From contig NZ_BMVV01000029.1 in assembly GCF_014650895.1 (NCBI RefSeq), positions 34,298 through 98,297 of the forward strand: DNA of 64,000 nucleotides, given 5' to 3'. The notes under the pieces are model-generated. The model worked only from the letters and a program-made list of their open reading frames with translations, did no database searches and had not been told where the DNA came from. The position numbers were made by a program, and so were the translations under genes. This DNA is from Streptomyces omiyaensis (lineage in GTDB: Bacteria > Actinomycetota > Actinomycetes > Streptomycetales > Streptomycetaceae). Every line of letters begins with the position of its first letter. Position 1 is the stretch's first letter. Below are positions 9,585 to 18,290 of the stretch, piece by piece.

Positions 9585-10472
9585 TCACTTCACCAGCAGG
9601 CCGCGGCTGCGGAGCACCCAGCGCTCCAGCGGGCTGAAGATGAGCAGGTCGATCGCGATGCCGACGACCAGGATCAGCAGGATCGCGAGGAAGACGCCGG
9701 GCAGGTCGATGTTGTTGCGGCCGTTCTCCAGGAGCTGGCCCAGGCCGAGGCCCAGGTCGGGGGAGGAGGCGATGATCTCGGCCGCCATCAGCGAGCGCCA
9801 GGAGAAGGCCCAGCCCTGCTTCAGGCCGGCCAGGTAGCCCGGCAGCGCGGCCGGCAGGACCACGTGCCAGGTGCCCCTGAGGCCGGTGGCGCCCAGGGTG
9901 CGGCCGGCCCGCAGGAAGAGCGGCGGCACCTGGTCCACGCCGGAGACGAGGCCGTTGGCGATCGACGGCACGGCGCCGAGCAGGATCACCGTGTACATCA
10001 TGGCGTCGTTCAGGCCGAACCAGAGCACCGCCGGCGGCACCCACGCCACCGAGGGCAGCGACTGCAGACCGGACAGGATCGGGCCGATCGCGGCGCGGAC
10101 GAACTTCACCCGGGCCACCAGCAGACCCAGCGGGGTGCCGATGGCGAGGGCCAGCAGGAAGCCGGCCAGGCCCCGGGAGACGCTGGTCCAGATGACCTCC
10201 AGGAGGGTGCCCTGGAGCCACATGTCGGCCAGGCCGTCCCACACCGCGGACGGCGCGGGCAGCTTGGTCTCGTCGGTGATCTCCGCGGCGACCAGGACCT
10301 GCCAGACGACGAGGACGAGGGCGACCGCGAGGGTGGGCGGGAGGACCTTCTTGACGAGGACCTCGCGCACCGGGGTGCGCCGGAGCTCGACCGCGTCCAG
10401 GGCGTCGAGACCGGCCTCCAGGCCGGCGAGGTCGTCGGTCTTGACCTTCGCGGCGGTGTCAGTGCTGGCCAT
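9585..10472 (-). CDS. ssuC: Sulfonate/taurine ABC transporter permease (SsuC-like)
   Basis: 295 aa membrane subunit. After a charged N-terminus come about six hydrophobic segments (first at VALVLVVWQVLVAA). The cytoplasmic loop with RAGRTLGATGLRGTWHVVLP matches the EAA loop of BPD permeases that contacts the ATPase. ATG 10472 is preceded by GGGGAGAT and overlaps the end of ssuB by 14 bp, typical of translational coupling. With the lipoprotein and ATPase genes upstream it forms a complete importer; substrate (alkanesulfonate, taurine or nitrate-like) is inferred from the cys context. Confidence 0.9.
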   Translation of the reverse strand: MASTDTAAKVKTDDLAGLEAGLDALDAVELRRTPVREVLVKKVLPPTLAVALVLVVWQVLVAAEITDETKLPAPSAVWDGLADMWLQGTLLEVIWTSVSRGLAGFLLALAIGTPLGLLVARVKFVRAAIGPILSGLQSLPSVAWVPPAVLWFGLNDAMMYTVILLGAVPSIANGLVSGVDQVPPLFLRAGRTLGATGLRGTWHVVLPAALPGYLAGLKQGWAFSWRSLMAAEIIASSPDLGLGLGQLLENGRNNIDLPGVFLAILLILVVGIAIDLLIFSPLERWVLRSRGLLVK

Positions 10473-11253
10473 GGCGGCGGATCTCCCCACGCAGGTGTTC
10501 AGTGATCTCGACGGAGAGCTCGGCCACGTCCGCGTCCTCGATGCGGCGGGGCTGCGGGATGTCCACGGTCCACTCCTTGGCCACCCGGCCGGGCCGGGAG
10601 GAGAGCAGGACCACCCGCTGCGCGAGGCGGACGGCCTCGCGCACGTTGTGCGTGACGAAGAGGACGGAGAGGTTCGTCTCCTCCCAGATGCGGGTGAGCT
10701 CGCCGTGCAGCACGTCGCGGGTGATGGCGTCGAGCGCCGCGAACGGCTCGTCCATCAGCAGCAGCTGGCTGTCCTGGGCGAGCGCCCGGGCGAGCGCCAC
10801 GCGCTGGCGCATGCCGCCGGACAGCTCGTGGACCCGCTTGCCGTACGCGCCGCCCAGCCGGACGAGTTCGAGCAGCCGCTCGGCCTCCGGCTTGCGCTCG
10901 GCCCGCGGCAGCCCGCGCAGCCGCAGGGCGAGCTCGATGTTCTTGCCCGCGGTCAGCCACGGGAAGAGGGCGTGCTCCTGGAACATCAGGGCCGGCCGGC
11001 CGCCCGGGGTCTCGATGGACCCCTGGGTCGGCCGGTCCAGTCCGGCGACCAGGTTCAGGAGCGTGGACTTGCCACACCCCGAGGCCCCCAGGATGGTGAC
11101 GAACTCGCCGGGCGCGACGTCGAGACTGACGTCGTCCAGGACGAGCTGGGCACCGGCCGGGCCGGAGAAGGACTTCGAGACGTGCTCCATCCGGGCGGCG
11201 TGCGTCTGCTCCGCTACGGTGCCCTCGGCAGCCTTGGCGAACGTCGTGGCCAT
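10459..11253 (-). CDS. ssuB: Sulfonate/taurine ABC transporter ATP-binding protein (SsuB-like)
   Basis: 264 aa nucleotide-binding subunit. Walker A is GASGCGKS (56-63), the Q-loop is MFQEH, the signature is LSGGMRQR, Walker B is LLLMDEPF, and the switch His is in FVTHNVREA. ATG 11253 is chosen because AGGAGG lies 8 nt upstream; a GTG 9 bp further out overlaps that ribosome site. It starts 34 bp after ssuA and overlaps ssuC. Confidence 0.92.
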   Translation of the reverse strand: MATTFAKAAEGTVAEQTHAARMEHVSKSFSGPAGAQLVLDDVSLDVAPGEFVTILGASGCGKSTLLNLVAGLDRPTQGSIETPGGRPALMFQEHALFPWLTAGKNIELALRLRGLPRAERKPEAERLLELVRLGGAYGKRVHELSGGMRQRVALARALAQDSQLLLMDEPFAALDAITRDVLHGELTRIWEETNLSVLFVTHNVREAVRLAQRVVLLSSRPGRVAKEWTVDIPQPRRIEDADVAELSVEITEHLRGEIRRHGQH

Positions 11254-11287
11254 GGTCGTCACCTCCTGGGGATCAGCTGCGAACTTC

Positions 11288-12406
11288 TTACTTGACGCCG
11301 AGACCGGCGTCGGAGACCTCGGGCTGTCCCGCCGCCTTCAGCACCTTGTTGAGGAGCGTCAGGTCGTAGATGCCGGCCAGGTCGGGCTGCTCGATGAGCT
11401 TCGCCTTGACCGCCCACTCCGACTGCGTCTTGAGCGTCGCGGCCAGCGGGTCGTCGGTGATCGCGATGCTCGGCCACGCCGGGTCGATGACCTTGGCGTC
11501 CAGCGCCTTGCCGCCGAGGCTCTTCAGGGCCGCGTTGGCGGACTCCTTCGCCTTGTCGGGGTTGGCGTTGATCCACGCGTTGGTCTTGACCGTGCCCTTG
11601 AGGACCGCCTCGACCACGTCCGGGTGCTCCGAGAGGAACTTCTGCGACACGATGATGTTCGTGATCACGAACTTCTTGTCGGGCCACAGGGAGGTCTCGT
11701 CGAGGAGCACCGAACCACCCTGGGAGACCAGCTTGGAGGCGGTCGGCTCGGGGACCCACGCGCCGTCGATGGAGCCCGACTTGAAGGCGTCCGGGGTCAC
11801 CTTGTTGTCCGTGCGGACGACGGAGACGTCACCCTTGCCGGACTCCGCGTCGACCGTCCAGCCCTTCTCCGCGATCCAGTTGAGGAGCGCGACGTCCTGC
11901 GTGTTCCCCTTCTGCGGGGTGGCGATCTTCTTGCCCTTGAGGTCGTCCAGGGTCTTGATCTTGTCCGGGTTCACGACCAGCTTCACGCCGCCGGAGGCGG
12001 AGCCGGAGATGATCCGCAGGTTCTTGCCCTTGGACTTGACGTAGGCGTTGATGGACGGCGAGGGGCCGATGAAGCCGATGTCGAGAGAGCCGCCGTTGAG
12101 CGCCTCGATCTCGGACGGGCCGGCGTTGAAGGTCTGGGGCTTGAGCGTGGTGCCGCCCAGCTCCTTCTGGATGAGGCCGTCCTGGACGCCGATCAGAGCG
12201 GTGGCGTGTGTCAGGTTGGGGAAGTAGCCGAGCCGGACCTCGGAGGCGGAGAGCTTCTTCGCGCCGGCCGCTGCCGGGGCCTTCGCGGGCTCGTCCTTCT
12301 TCGCGTCCGAGCCGTAGCCGCAGGCGGAGAGCGCGCCGATCAGGACGGGCAGGGCGGCGGCGGCGACCAGGCTGCGGCGCAGGGTGGTACGGGTGGTGGC
12401 AGGCAC
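11288..12406 (-). CDS. ssuA: Sulfonate ABC transporter substrate-binding lipoprotein (SsuA-like)
   Basis: 372 aa. A basic n-region and hydrophobic core end in the lipobox LSAC with Cys29, so it should be a membrane-anchored lipoprotein. The body has the type II periplasmic-binding-protein pattern of the SsuA/TauA/NMT1 group (VRLGYFPNLTHATALIG; LDIGFIGPSPSINAY). GTG 12406 is chosen because AGGGG lies upstream and the signal peptide then has normal length. The frame stays open upstream to 12487 but without signal features. A 30-codon ORF with a strong ribosome site lies in its leader. Confidence 0.9.
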   Translation of the reverse strand: MPATTRTTLRRSLVAAAALPVLIGALSACGYGSDAKKDEPAKAPAAAGAKKLSASEVRLGYFPNLTHATALIGVQDGLIQKELGGTTLKPQTFNAGPSEIEALNGGSLDIGFIGPSPSINAYVKSKGKNLRIISGSASGGVKLVVNPDKIKTLDDLKGKKIATPQKGNTQDVALLNWIAEKGWTVDAESGKGDVSVVRTDNKVTPDAFKSGSIDGAWVPEPTASKLVSQGGSVLLDETSLWPDKKFVITNIIVSQKFLSEHPDVVEAVLKGTVKTNAWINANPDKAKESANAALKSLGGKALDAKVIDPAWPSIAITDDPLAATLKTQSEWAVKAKLIEQPDLAGIYDLTLLNKVLKAAGQPEVSDAGLGVK

Positions 12407-12425
12407 GGGAGGTGTTCCCCTCGAT

Positions 12426-12518
12426 TCAGCGTCTTCGAAGTCTGTGTTTGTGTCGTGCGGAGTGGAGCGGGTGGAGCCGGTTCGCACCGCTCGGGTGCGT
12501 CGAGGTCAGCACGCACAT
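12426..12518 (-). CDS. Candidate 30-aa upstream ORF / leader peptide of ssuA
   Basis: This short ORF lies in the 203-bp gap between cysN and ssuA. It has a better ribosome site than most genes here (AGAGGAGG, with AGGAGG at 12528-12533, 9 nt before the ATG). It begins Met-Cys-Val-Leu, ends in a basic run of Arg, Lys and His, and stops 19 bp before the ssuA GTG. The Cys as second codon and the position before a sulfur-scavenging transporter suggest a translated leader that senses Cys-tRNA supply or couples translation to ssuA. That is inference. It could also be a chance frame; its start falls within the palindrome CGCACATCGTGCG. Confidence 0.4.
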   Translation of the reverse strand: MCVLTSTHPSGANRLHPLHSARHKHRLRRR

Positions 12519-12609
12519 CGTGCGACACCTCCTCTGCCCGCGCCGAGGGCGCCGGAGCCCACCCGGCCGCCTTCCTTCGCGAAGGTCCCGTAGAAGTCAC
12601 GCGTCATCG

Positions 12610-13956
12610 TCAGAAGTCCCATCCGTCCTCGTCGTCGGTGGATGCGCCCGCCACGGCCTTGGCGGTGGCGAAGGACTCGCCCGCCATGCCCGCCGCGAGG
12701 GTGGTGCCGTCGGCCGGGTCGATCAGCAGGAACGAGCCGGTGCGGCGGGAGTCAGCGTACGCGTCGAGCGCGAGCGGCTCCGCGGTGCGGACCCTCACCC
12801 GGCCGATGTCGTTGGCGACCAGCTGCCCGGGCTCCGGGTGCTGGGAGAGGTCGTCCAGGGTGAGCCGGGACGGGATCTCCTTCACGATCGCCTTGACCGT
12901 GCGGGTGGTGTGCTTGAGCAGCACCCGCTGGCCGACGGTGAGCGGCTGGTCCGCCACGTGGCAGACGGTCGCCTCGACGTCCTGGCTGGTGGCCGGGGCG
13001 TCGGCGCTCGGGGCGAGCAGGTCGCCGCGCGAGATGTCGATGTCGTCGGCGAGCCGGATGGTGACCGACTGCGGGGCCCAGGCGATGTCCACCGGCTCGC
13101 CCAGCGCGTCGATCGCGGTGATCGTGGAGGTCTTCCCGGAGGGCAGCACGGTGATCCGCTCGCCGACCCGGAAGGCGCCGGCCGCGATCTGGCCCGCGTA
13201 GCCCCGGTAGTCGGGGTGCTCGGCGGTCTGCGGGCGGATCACGTACTGGACCGGGAAGCGGGCGTGGCAGGCCGTCAGGTCGTGGCTGACCGGAACCGTC
13301 TCCAGGTGCTCCAGGACCGTCGGGCCGCCGTACCAGTCCATGTTCGCGGACGGCTCCACGACGTTGTCGCCGGCGAGCGCCGAGATCGGGATCGCGGTGA
13401 TCTCCGGGACGCCGAGCTCGGAGGCGTACGTGGTGAACTCCTCGGCGATCGCGGCGAAGACGGACTCCCGGTACTCGACCAGGTCCATCTTGTTCACGGC
13501 CAGGACCACGTGCGGGACGCGGAGCAGGGCGGCGACGGCGGCGTGCCGGCGGGTCTGCTCCACCACGCCGTTGCGGGCGTCGACCAGGACCACGGCCAGC
13601 TCGGCGGTGGAGGCGCCGGTCACCATGTTCCGGGTGTACTGCACGTGCCCCGGGGTGTCGGCGAGGATGAACCGCCGGCGCGGGGTCGCGAAGTAGCGGT
13701 ACGCCACGTCGATCGTGATGCCCTGCTCCCGCTCGGCCCGCAGGCCGTCGGTGAGCAGCGCCAGGTCGGGGGCCTCCTGGCCGCGCGAGCGGGAGGCGTG
13801 CTCCACGGCCTCCAGCTGGTCGGCGAGGACCGACTTGGAGTCGTGCAGGAGCCGCCCGACCAGGGTGGACTTGCCGTCGTCGACGGAGCCGGCCGTGGCG
13901 AAGCGCAGCAGGGTGGTGGCGGCCAGCTCGGCCGGCTGCTCGGTGGAGGTGCTCAT
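12610..13956 (-). CDS. cysN: Sulfate adenylyltransferase subunit 1 (GTPase, CysN)
   Basis: 448 aa regulatory GTPase subunit of ATP sulfurylase, which with CysD makes APS from sulfate and ATP. The P-loop is GSVDDGKS (23-30), followed by LADTPGH and VNKMD, then EF-Tu-like beta-barrel domains. There is no C-terminal CysC fusion, consistent with a separate cysC gene nearby. The ATG lies 2 bp after the cysD stop. The frame is open further upstream but that part is cysD read in another frame. Confidence 0.96.
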   Translation of the reverse strand: MSTSTEQPAELAATTLLRFATAGSVDDGKSTLVGRLLHDSKSVLADQLEAVEHASRSRGQEAPDLALLTDGLRAEREQGITIDVAYRYFATPRRRFILADTPGHVQYTRNMVTGASTAELAVVLVDARNGVVEQTRRHAAVAALLRVPHVVLAVNKMDLVEYRESVFAAIAEEFTTYASELGVPEITAIPISALAGDNVVEPSANMDWYGGPTVLEHLETVPVSHDLTACHARFPVQYVIRPQTAEHPDYRGYAGQIAAGAFRVGERITVLPSGKTSTITAIDALGEPVDIAWAPQSVTIRLADDIDISRGDLLAPSADAPATSQDVEATVCHVADQPLTVGQRVLLKHTTRTVKAIVKEIPSRLTLDDLSQHPEPGQLVANDIGRVRVRTAEPLALDAYADSRRTGSFLLIDPADGTTLAAGMAGESFATAKAVAGASTDDEDGWDF

Positions 13957-13958
13957 CT

Positions 13959-14891
13959 CTAGAAGTACCCTTCGCGCTTGCGGTCTTCCATCGCGGCCTC
14001 GGACAGCTTGTCGTCTGCCCGGGTGGCGCCCCGCTCGGTGAGCCGGGAGGCGGCGATCTCGGCGATGACGGCGTCCAGCGTGGTGGCGTCGGAGTCGACC
14101 GCGCCGGTGCAGGACATGTCGCCGACCGTCCGGTAGCGGATCAGCCGCTTCTCGACCGTCTCCGACTCCTTCGGGCCGCCCCACTCGCCGGCGGTGAGCC
14201 ACATGCCGTTGCGGGCGAACACCTCGCGCTCGTGGGCGAAGTAGATCTGGGGGAGCTCGATCTTCTCGCGCTGGATGTACTGCCAGACGTCCAGCTCGGT
14301 CCAGTTGGAGAGCGGGAAGACCCGGACGTGCTCGCCGGGGGCGTGCCGGCCGTTGTACAGCTGCCACAGCTCGGGGCGCTGGCGGCGCGGGTCCCACTGG
14401 GAGAACTCGTCGCGGAGGCTGAACACCCGCTCCTTGGCGCGGGCCTTCTCCTCGTCGCGCCGGCCGCCGCCGAAGACGGCGTCGAAGCGGTGCTGCTGGA
14501 TGGCCTCGGTCAGCGGCACCGTCTGGAGCGGGTTGCGGGTGCCGTCCGGGCGCTCCTTGAGGGCGCCGCGGTCGATGTACTCCTGCACGGAGGCGACGTG
14601 CAGCCGCAGGCCGTGCTCGGCGACCACGCGGTCGCGGTACTCGATGACCTCGGGGAAGTTGTGCCCCGTGTCGACGTGCAGCAGCGTGAAGGGGACCGGC
14701 GCCGGGGCGAAGGCCTTCAGCGCCAGGTGCAGCATGACGATGGAGTCCTTGCCGCCGGAGAAGAGGATCACCGGCCGCTCGAACTCCCCCGCCACCTCAC
14801 GGAAGATGTGGACGGCCTCGGACTCCAGCGAGTCGAGGTGCGACAGCGCGAACGGACTGTCCGTCTCGTGGACATGGGCGACGGTGGTCAC
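13959..14891 (-). CDS. cysD: Sulfate adenylyltransferase subunit 2 (CysD)
   Basis: 310 aa catalytic subunit of heterodimeric ATP sulfurylase. The ATP pyrophosphatase P-loop is FSGGKDS (44-50), followed by HVDTGHNFPE, FGGGRRDEE and PLSNWTELDVWQYI, all characteristic. GTG start with GAGGAGG upstream. It comes 88 bp after cysC, a gap with no clear feature, and is followed immediately by cysN. Confidence 0.97.
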   Translation of the reverse strand: MTTVAHVHETDSPFALSHLDSLESEAVHIFREVAGEFERPVILFSGGKDSIVMLHLALKAFAPAPVPFTLLHVDTGHNFPEVIEYRDRVVAEHGLRLHVASVQEYIDRGALKERPDGTRNPLQTVPLTEAIQQHRFDAVFGGGRRDEEKARAKERVFSLRDEFSQWDPRRQRPELWQLYNGRHAPGEHVRVFPLSNWTELDVWQYIQREKIELPQIYFAHEREVFARNGMWLTAGEWGGPKESETVEKRLIRYRTVGDMSCTGAVDSDATTLDAVIAEIAASRLTERGATRADDKLSEAAMEDRKREGYF

Positions 14892-14979
14892 AGTGCCTCC
14901 TCGTGAGCTTCTCCACCCGCGCGGCGCACCGGTGCGGCTTTCGTCGTCGTCTGCGGGCCGGTGGCCGCGCGCGCGTCGC

Positions 14980-15546
14980 TCACAGCAGACCCCTCTCGGT
15001 GAGCAGCGCGTGGAGCTGCGCCGCGGACTCCTGCACGGTCTGGTTCTGGGACTCGATCCGGAGATCGGGGCGCTCGGGCGCCTCGTACGGGTCGTCGACG
15101 CCGGTCAGGCCGGAGATCTCGCCCGCGGCCTGCTTGGCGTAGAGGCCCTTGACGTCGCGGACCGAGCAGACCTCGACCGGGGTGGCCACGTGGACCTCGA
15201 CGAAGGCGGTGCCCTCGGCCAGGTGCCGCTTGCGGACCGCCTCGCGGCTGTCGGCGTACGGGGCGATGACCGGGACGAGGACGGTCACGCCGTGCGAGGC
15301 GAGGAGCTCGGCGACGAAGCCGATCCGCTGCACGTTGGTGAACCGGTCCTCGCGGGAGAAGCCGAGGCCCGCGGAGAGGAACTCGCGGATCTCGTCGCCG
15401 TCGAGGATCTCGGCGCGGCGGCCCTCCTCGCGCAGTCTGCCGAGGAGCTCGTAGGCGATCGTGGTCTTGCCGGCGCTCGGCAGGCCGGTGAGCCAGACGG
15501 TGGCACCGGTCACGTGATTCTCCAGGGGGGTGTCGGGGGTGGTCAT
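14980..15546 (-). CDS. cysC: Adenylylsulfate kinase (CysC)
   Basis: 188 aa. It phosphorylates APS to PAPS with ATP. P-loop GLPSAGKTT (21-29), then LDGDEIRE and GFSREDR, which place the APS-binding residues. The ATG shares one base with the cysH stop (TGATG), so translation is coupled. The neighbouring cysH has the cysteines of an APS-type reductase, so PAPS may be made mainly for sulfotransferases rather than as an obligatory assimilation intermediate. Confidence 0.96.
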   Translation of the reverse strand: MTTPDTPLENHVTGATVWLTGLPSAGKTTIAYELLGRLREEGRRAEILDGDEIREFLSAGLGFSREDRFTNVQRIGFVAELLASHGVTVLVPVIAPYADSREAVRKRHLAEGTAFVEVHVATPVEVCSVRDVKGLYAKQAAGEISGLTGVDDPYEAPERPDLRIESQNQTVQESAAQLHALLTERGLL

Positions 15547-16262
15547 CAGCCGTGCAGCCCGCATTCGGTCTTGGCGCGTCCGGCCCAGCGGCCGGCGCGG
15601 GCGTCCTCGCCCGCCTCGACCCGGCGGGTGCAGGGCGCGCAGCCGACGGAGGCGTAACCGTCCATGAGGAGCGGGTTGGTGAGGACCCCGTACTCGGTGA
15701 CGTAGGCGTCGACGTCGTCCTGCGTCCAGCGGGCGATGGGGGAGACCTTCACCTTCCGGCGCTTCTCGTCCCAGCCGACGACCGGGGTGTTCGCACGGGT
15801 GGGGGACTCGTCCCGGCGGAGGCCGGTCGCCCACGCGGTGTACGCGGTCAGACCCTCCTGGAGCGGCCTGATCTTGCGCAGCTCGCAGCAGAGGTCCGGG
15901 TCGCGGTCGTGCAGCTTCGGCCCGTGCTCGGCGTCCTGCTCGGCGACCGTCCGCCGCGGGGTCAGGGTGATGACCCTGACGTCCATGACGGCCTCGACGG
16001 CGTCGCGGGTGCCGATGGTCTCCTCGAAGTGGTAGCCGGTGTCGAGGAAGACGACGTCCACGCCGGGCATGGCCCGGGAGGCGAGGTGGGCGACGACCGC
16101 GTCCTCCATGGAGGAGGTGACGCAGAACCGGGGGCCGAAGGTGGCCGCGGCCCACTGGAGGATCTCCAGCGCGGAGGCGTCCTCCAGGTCGCGGCCGGCC
16201 TGCTCGGCGAGCGCCTTCAGCTCGGCGTCGGTGGTCGTCTCACTGACCTGAGTGACCGTCAT
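15546..16262 (-). CDS. cysH: Phosphoadenylyl/adenylyl-sulfate reductase (CysH, 4Fe-4S APS type)
   Basis: 238 aa. It reduces APS (or PAPS) to sulfite with thioredoxin. The catalytic cysteine is Cys234 in the C-terminal ECGLHG. Cys125-Cys126 and Cys208-x2-Cys211 are the four cluster ligands that mark APS reductases, as opposed to enterobacterial PAPS reductases. GGGAGGG lies before ATG 16262; the longer open frame is rejected for lack of a ribosome site. The start overlaps the small zinc-ribbon gene by 4 bp. Confidence 0.95.
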   Translation of the reverse strand: MTVTQVSETTTDAELKALAEQAGRDLEDASALEILQWAAATFGPRFCVTSSMEDAVVAHLASRAMPGVDVVFLDTGYHFEETIGTRDAVEAVMDVRVITLTPRRTVAEQDAEHGPKLHDRDPDLCCELRKIRPLQEGLTAYTAWATGLRRDESPTRANTPVVGWDEKRRKVKVSPIARWTQDDVDAYVTEYGVLTNPLLMDGYASVGCAPCTRRVEAGEDARAGRWAGRAKTECGLHG

Positions 16263-16438
16263 ATCGATTCCCTCCCAGTGGTGTTGCCGGAAGTGCCGGG
16301 GGCGAGGAGCCCCAGGAACTTCAGCTGGAAGGCTCGACTGCACGCGGCGCATTCCCACGCGCCGTGGCCCTGCTCGCTCGGCCGCAGGTCCTCGTCCCCG
16401 CAGTAGGGGCAGAAGAACGGGGCGGCGCGCTCGCTCAT
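16259..16438 (-). CDS. 59-aa zinc-ribbon protein inside the cys operon
   Basis: Short gene between sulfite reductase and cysH. It starts MSERAAPFFCPYCGDEDLRP and has two CxxC knuckles (CPYC near 10-13, CAAC near 31-34) 17 residues apart, so it should bind one zinc. A GAGGAG ribosome site lies 7 nt before the ATG, and its TGA overlaps the cysH ATG (ATGA). The middle part (AFQLKFLGLL) has no catalytic motif. An equivalent small gene at this position is known from other Streptomyces cys operons, to my memory, but I know of no assigned function. A regulator or partner of the reductases is possible. Confidence 0.85.
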   Translation of the reverse strand: MSERAAPFFCPYCGDEDLRPSEQGHGAWECAACSRAFQLKFLGLLAPGTSGNTTGRESI

Positions 16439-16466
16439 GCCGTGCTCCTCGTTTCGCTCGCCGCGC

Positions 16467-18164
16467 TCACGAAAGGGCCTCCTCGGAGGCGCGGGCCGCC
16501 CAGGTGGCGAAGCGCTCGCCGTCCTCGCGCTCCGCCCGGTACCGGGTGAGGACCCGCTCGACGTAGTCGGGCAGCTCGGCGGAGGTGACCTTGAGGCCGC
16601 GGACCTTGCGGCCGAAGCCGGCCTCCAGGCCGAGGGCGCCGCCCAGGTGGACCTGGTAGCCCTCGACGCGGTTGCCCTCGTCGTCCAGGACCAGCTGGCC
16701 CTTGAGGCCGATGTCCGCGACCTGGATGCGGGCGCAGGCGTTCGGGCAGCCGTTGATGTTGATGGTCAGCGGCTCGTCGAACTCCGGCAGACGGCGCTCC
16801 AGCTCGTCGATGAGCGAGGAGCCGCGGCCCTTCGTCTCGACGATCGCGAGCTTGCAGAACTCGATGCCGGTGCAGGCCATCGTGCCGCGCCGGAAGGGGG
16901 ACGGGGTGACCCGCAGGTCCAGCGCCTCCAGGGCGGCGACCAGCGACTCGACCTGCGACTCCACGACGTCGAGGACGATCATCTTCTGCTCGGCGGTGGT
17001 GCGGACCCGGCCGGAGCCGTGCGCCTCGGCGAGCTCGGCGATCTTGGTGAGGGTGGGTCCGTCCACGCGGCCGACGCGCGGGGCGAAGCCGACGTAGAAG
17101 TTGCCGTCCTTCTGCCGGTGGACGCCGACGTGGTCGCGCCAGCGGCCGGCCGGCTGCTCGGGCGCGGGGCCGTCGGTGAGTTTCCGCTTCAGGTACTCGT
17201 CCTCCAGGACCTGGCGGAACTTCTCCGGGCCCCAGTCGGCGACGAGGAACTTCAGGCGGGCGCGGTTGCGCAGCCGGCGGTAGCCGTAGTCGCGGAAGAT
17301 CGAGATGACGCCCTCGTAGACGTCGGGGACCTCGTCCAGGGAGACCCAGGTGCCCAGGCGGACGCCGAGCTTGGGGTTGGTGGAGAGGCCGCCGCCGACC
17401 CAGACGTCGAAGCCGGGACCGTGCTCCGGGTGGACGACGCCGACGAAGGAGATGTCGTTGATCTCGTGCGCCACGTCGAGCAGCGGCGAGCCGGAGACGG
17501 CGGACTTGAACTTGCGGGGCAGGTTGGAGAAGTCCTTGTTGCCGACGATCCGGCGGTAGATCTCGTCGATGGCGGGGGTGCCGTCGATGATCTCGTCGGC
17601 GGCGATGCCGGCCACCGGCGAGCCGAGGATGACGCGCGGGGTGTCGCCGCAGGCCTCCGTGGTGGAGAGGCCGACCGCCTCCAGGCGGTTCCAGATCTCG
17701 GGGACGTCCTCGATGCGGATCCAGTGGTACTGGACGTTCTGCCGGTCCGTGATGTCGGCGGTGCCGCGGGCGAACTCCTCGGAGATCTCGCCGATCACCC
17801 GGAGCTGCTGCGTGGTCAGCCGGCCGCCGTCGATGCGGACGCGGAGCATGAAGTACTCGTCGTCCAGCTCCTCCGGCTCCAGGACGCCGGTCTTGGTGCC
17901 GTCCAGGCCCTGCTTGCGCTGGGTGTAGAGACCCCACCAGCGCATGCGCCCCCGCAGGTCGTTGGGGTCGATCGAGTCGAATCCCCGCTTGGAGTAGATC
18001 GTCTCAATACGTGTCCGCACATTGAGACCGTCGTCGTCCTTCTTGAACTGCTCATTGCCGTTCAGCGGGGTGAAGTGCCCCACGGCCCACTGACCCTCGC
18101 CGCGGTGACGCCCGGTCTTGCGGCGAGCGGCGGCGGGAGTGGGGTTTTCCGGGGTGGCGGCCAT
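16467..18164 (-). CDS. cysI: Ferredoxin-type sulfite reductase (siroheme, 4Fe-4S)
   Basis: 565 aa. It reduces sulfite to sulfide with six electrons. The siroheme/4Fe-4S ligands are Cys431 and Cys437 (CTGIEFC) and Cys473 and Cys477 (CPNAC). Two nitrite/sulfite-reductase half-domains repeat. The single-subunit, ferredoxin-dependent form is usual for actinobacteria (also named sir or nirA). Nitrite reductase is the alternative, but the cys neighbours favour sulfite. ATG 18164 has AAGGAC upstream. First structural gene of the operon, preceded by a Cys-containing leader ORF. Confidence 0.95.
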   Translation of the reverse strand: MAATPENPTPAAARRKTGRHRGEGQWAVGHFTPLNGNEQFKKDDDGLNVRTRIETIYSKRGFDSIDPNDLRGRMRWWGLYTQRKQGLDGTKTGVLEPEELDDEYFMLRVRIDGGRLTTQQLRVIGEISEEFARGTADITDRQNVQYHWIRIEDVPEIWNRLEAVGLSTTEACGDTPRVILGSPVAGIAADEIIDGTPAIDEIYRRIVGNKDFSNLPRKFKSAVSGSPLLDVAHEINDISFVGVVHPEHGPGFDVWVGGGLSTNPKLGVRLGTWVSLDEVPDVYEGVISIFRDYGYRRLRNRARLKFLVADWGPEKFRQVLEDEYLKRKLTDGPAPEQPAGRWRDHVGVHRQKDGNFYVGFAPRVGRVDGPTLTKIAELAEAHGSGRVRTTAEQKMIVLDVVESQVESLVAALEALDLRVTPSPFRRGTMACTGIEFCKLAIVETKGRGSSLIDELERRLPEFDEPLTININGCPNACARIQVADIGLKGQLVLDDEGNRVEGYQVHLGGALGLEAGFGRKVRGLKVTSAELPDYVERVLTRYRAEREDGERFATWAARASEEALS

Positions 18165-18290
18165 GGCGTCTTGTCCTTCGGGACTGCGGGAGGGCGGCTC
18201 TGACCTGCACACTCGCGCGCAGAACAGAGAGTGGCGCGGCGGTGCGCAGCAGGGTCGGGCAGAAAGGGGATTGCGGCAGTGCTGGCTTGC

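Noticed and set aside
12340..12600. Minus-strand frame of 86 codons overlapping the ssuA start
   Set aside because: No ribosome site and no similarity; the shorter 12426-12518 frame in another phase has the good site.
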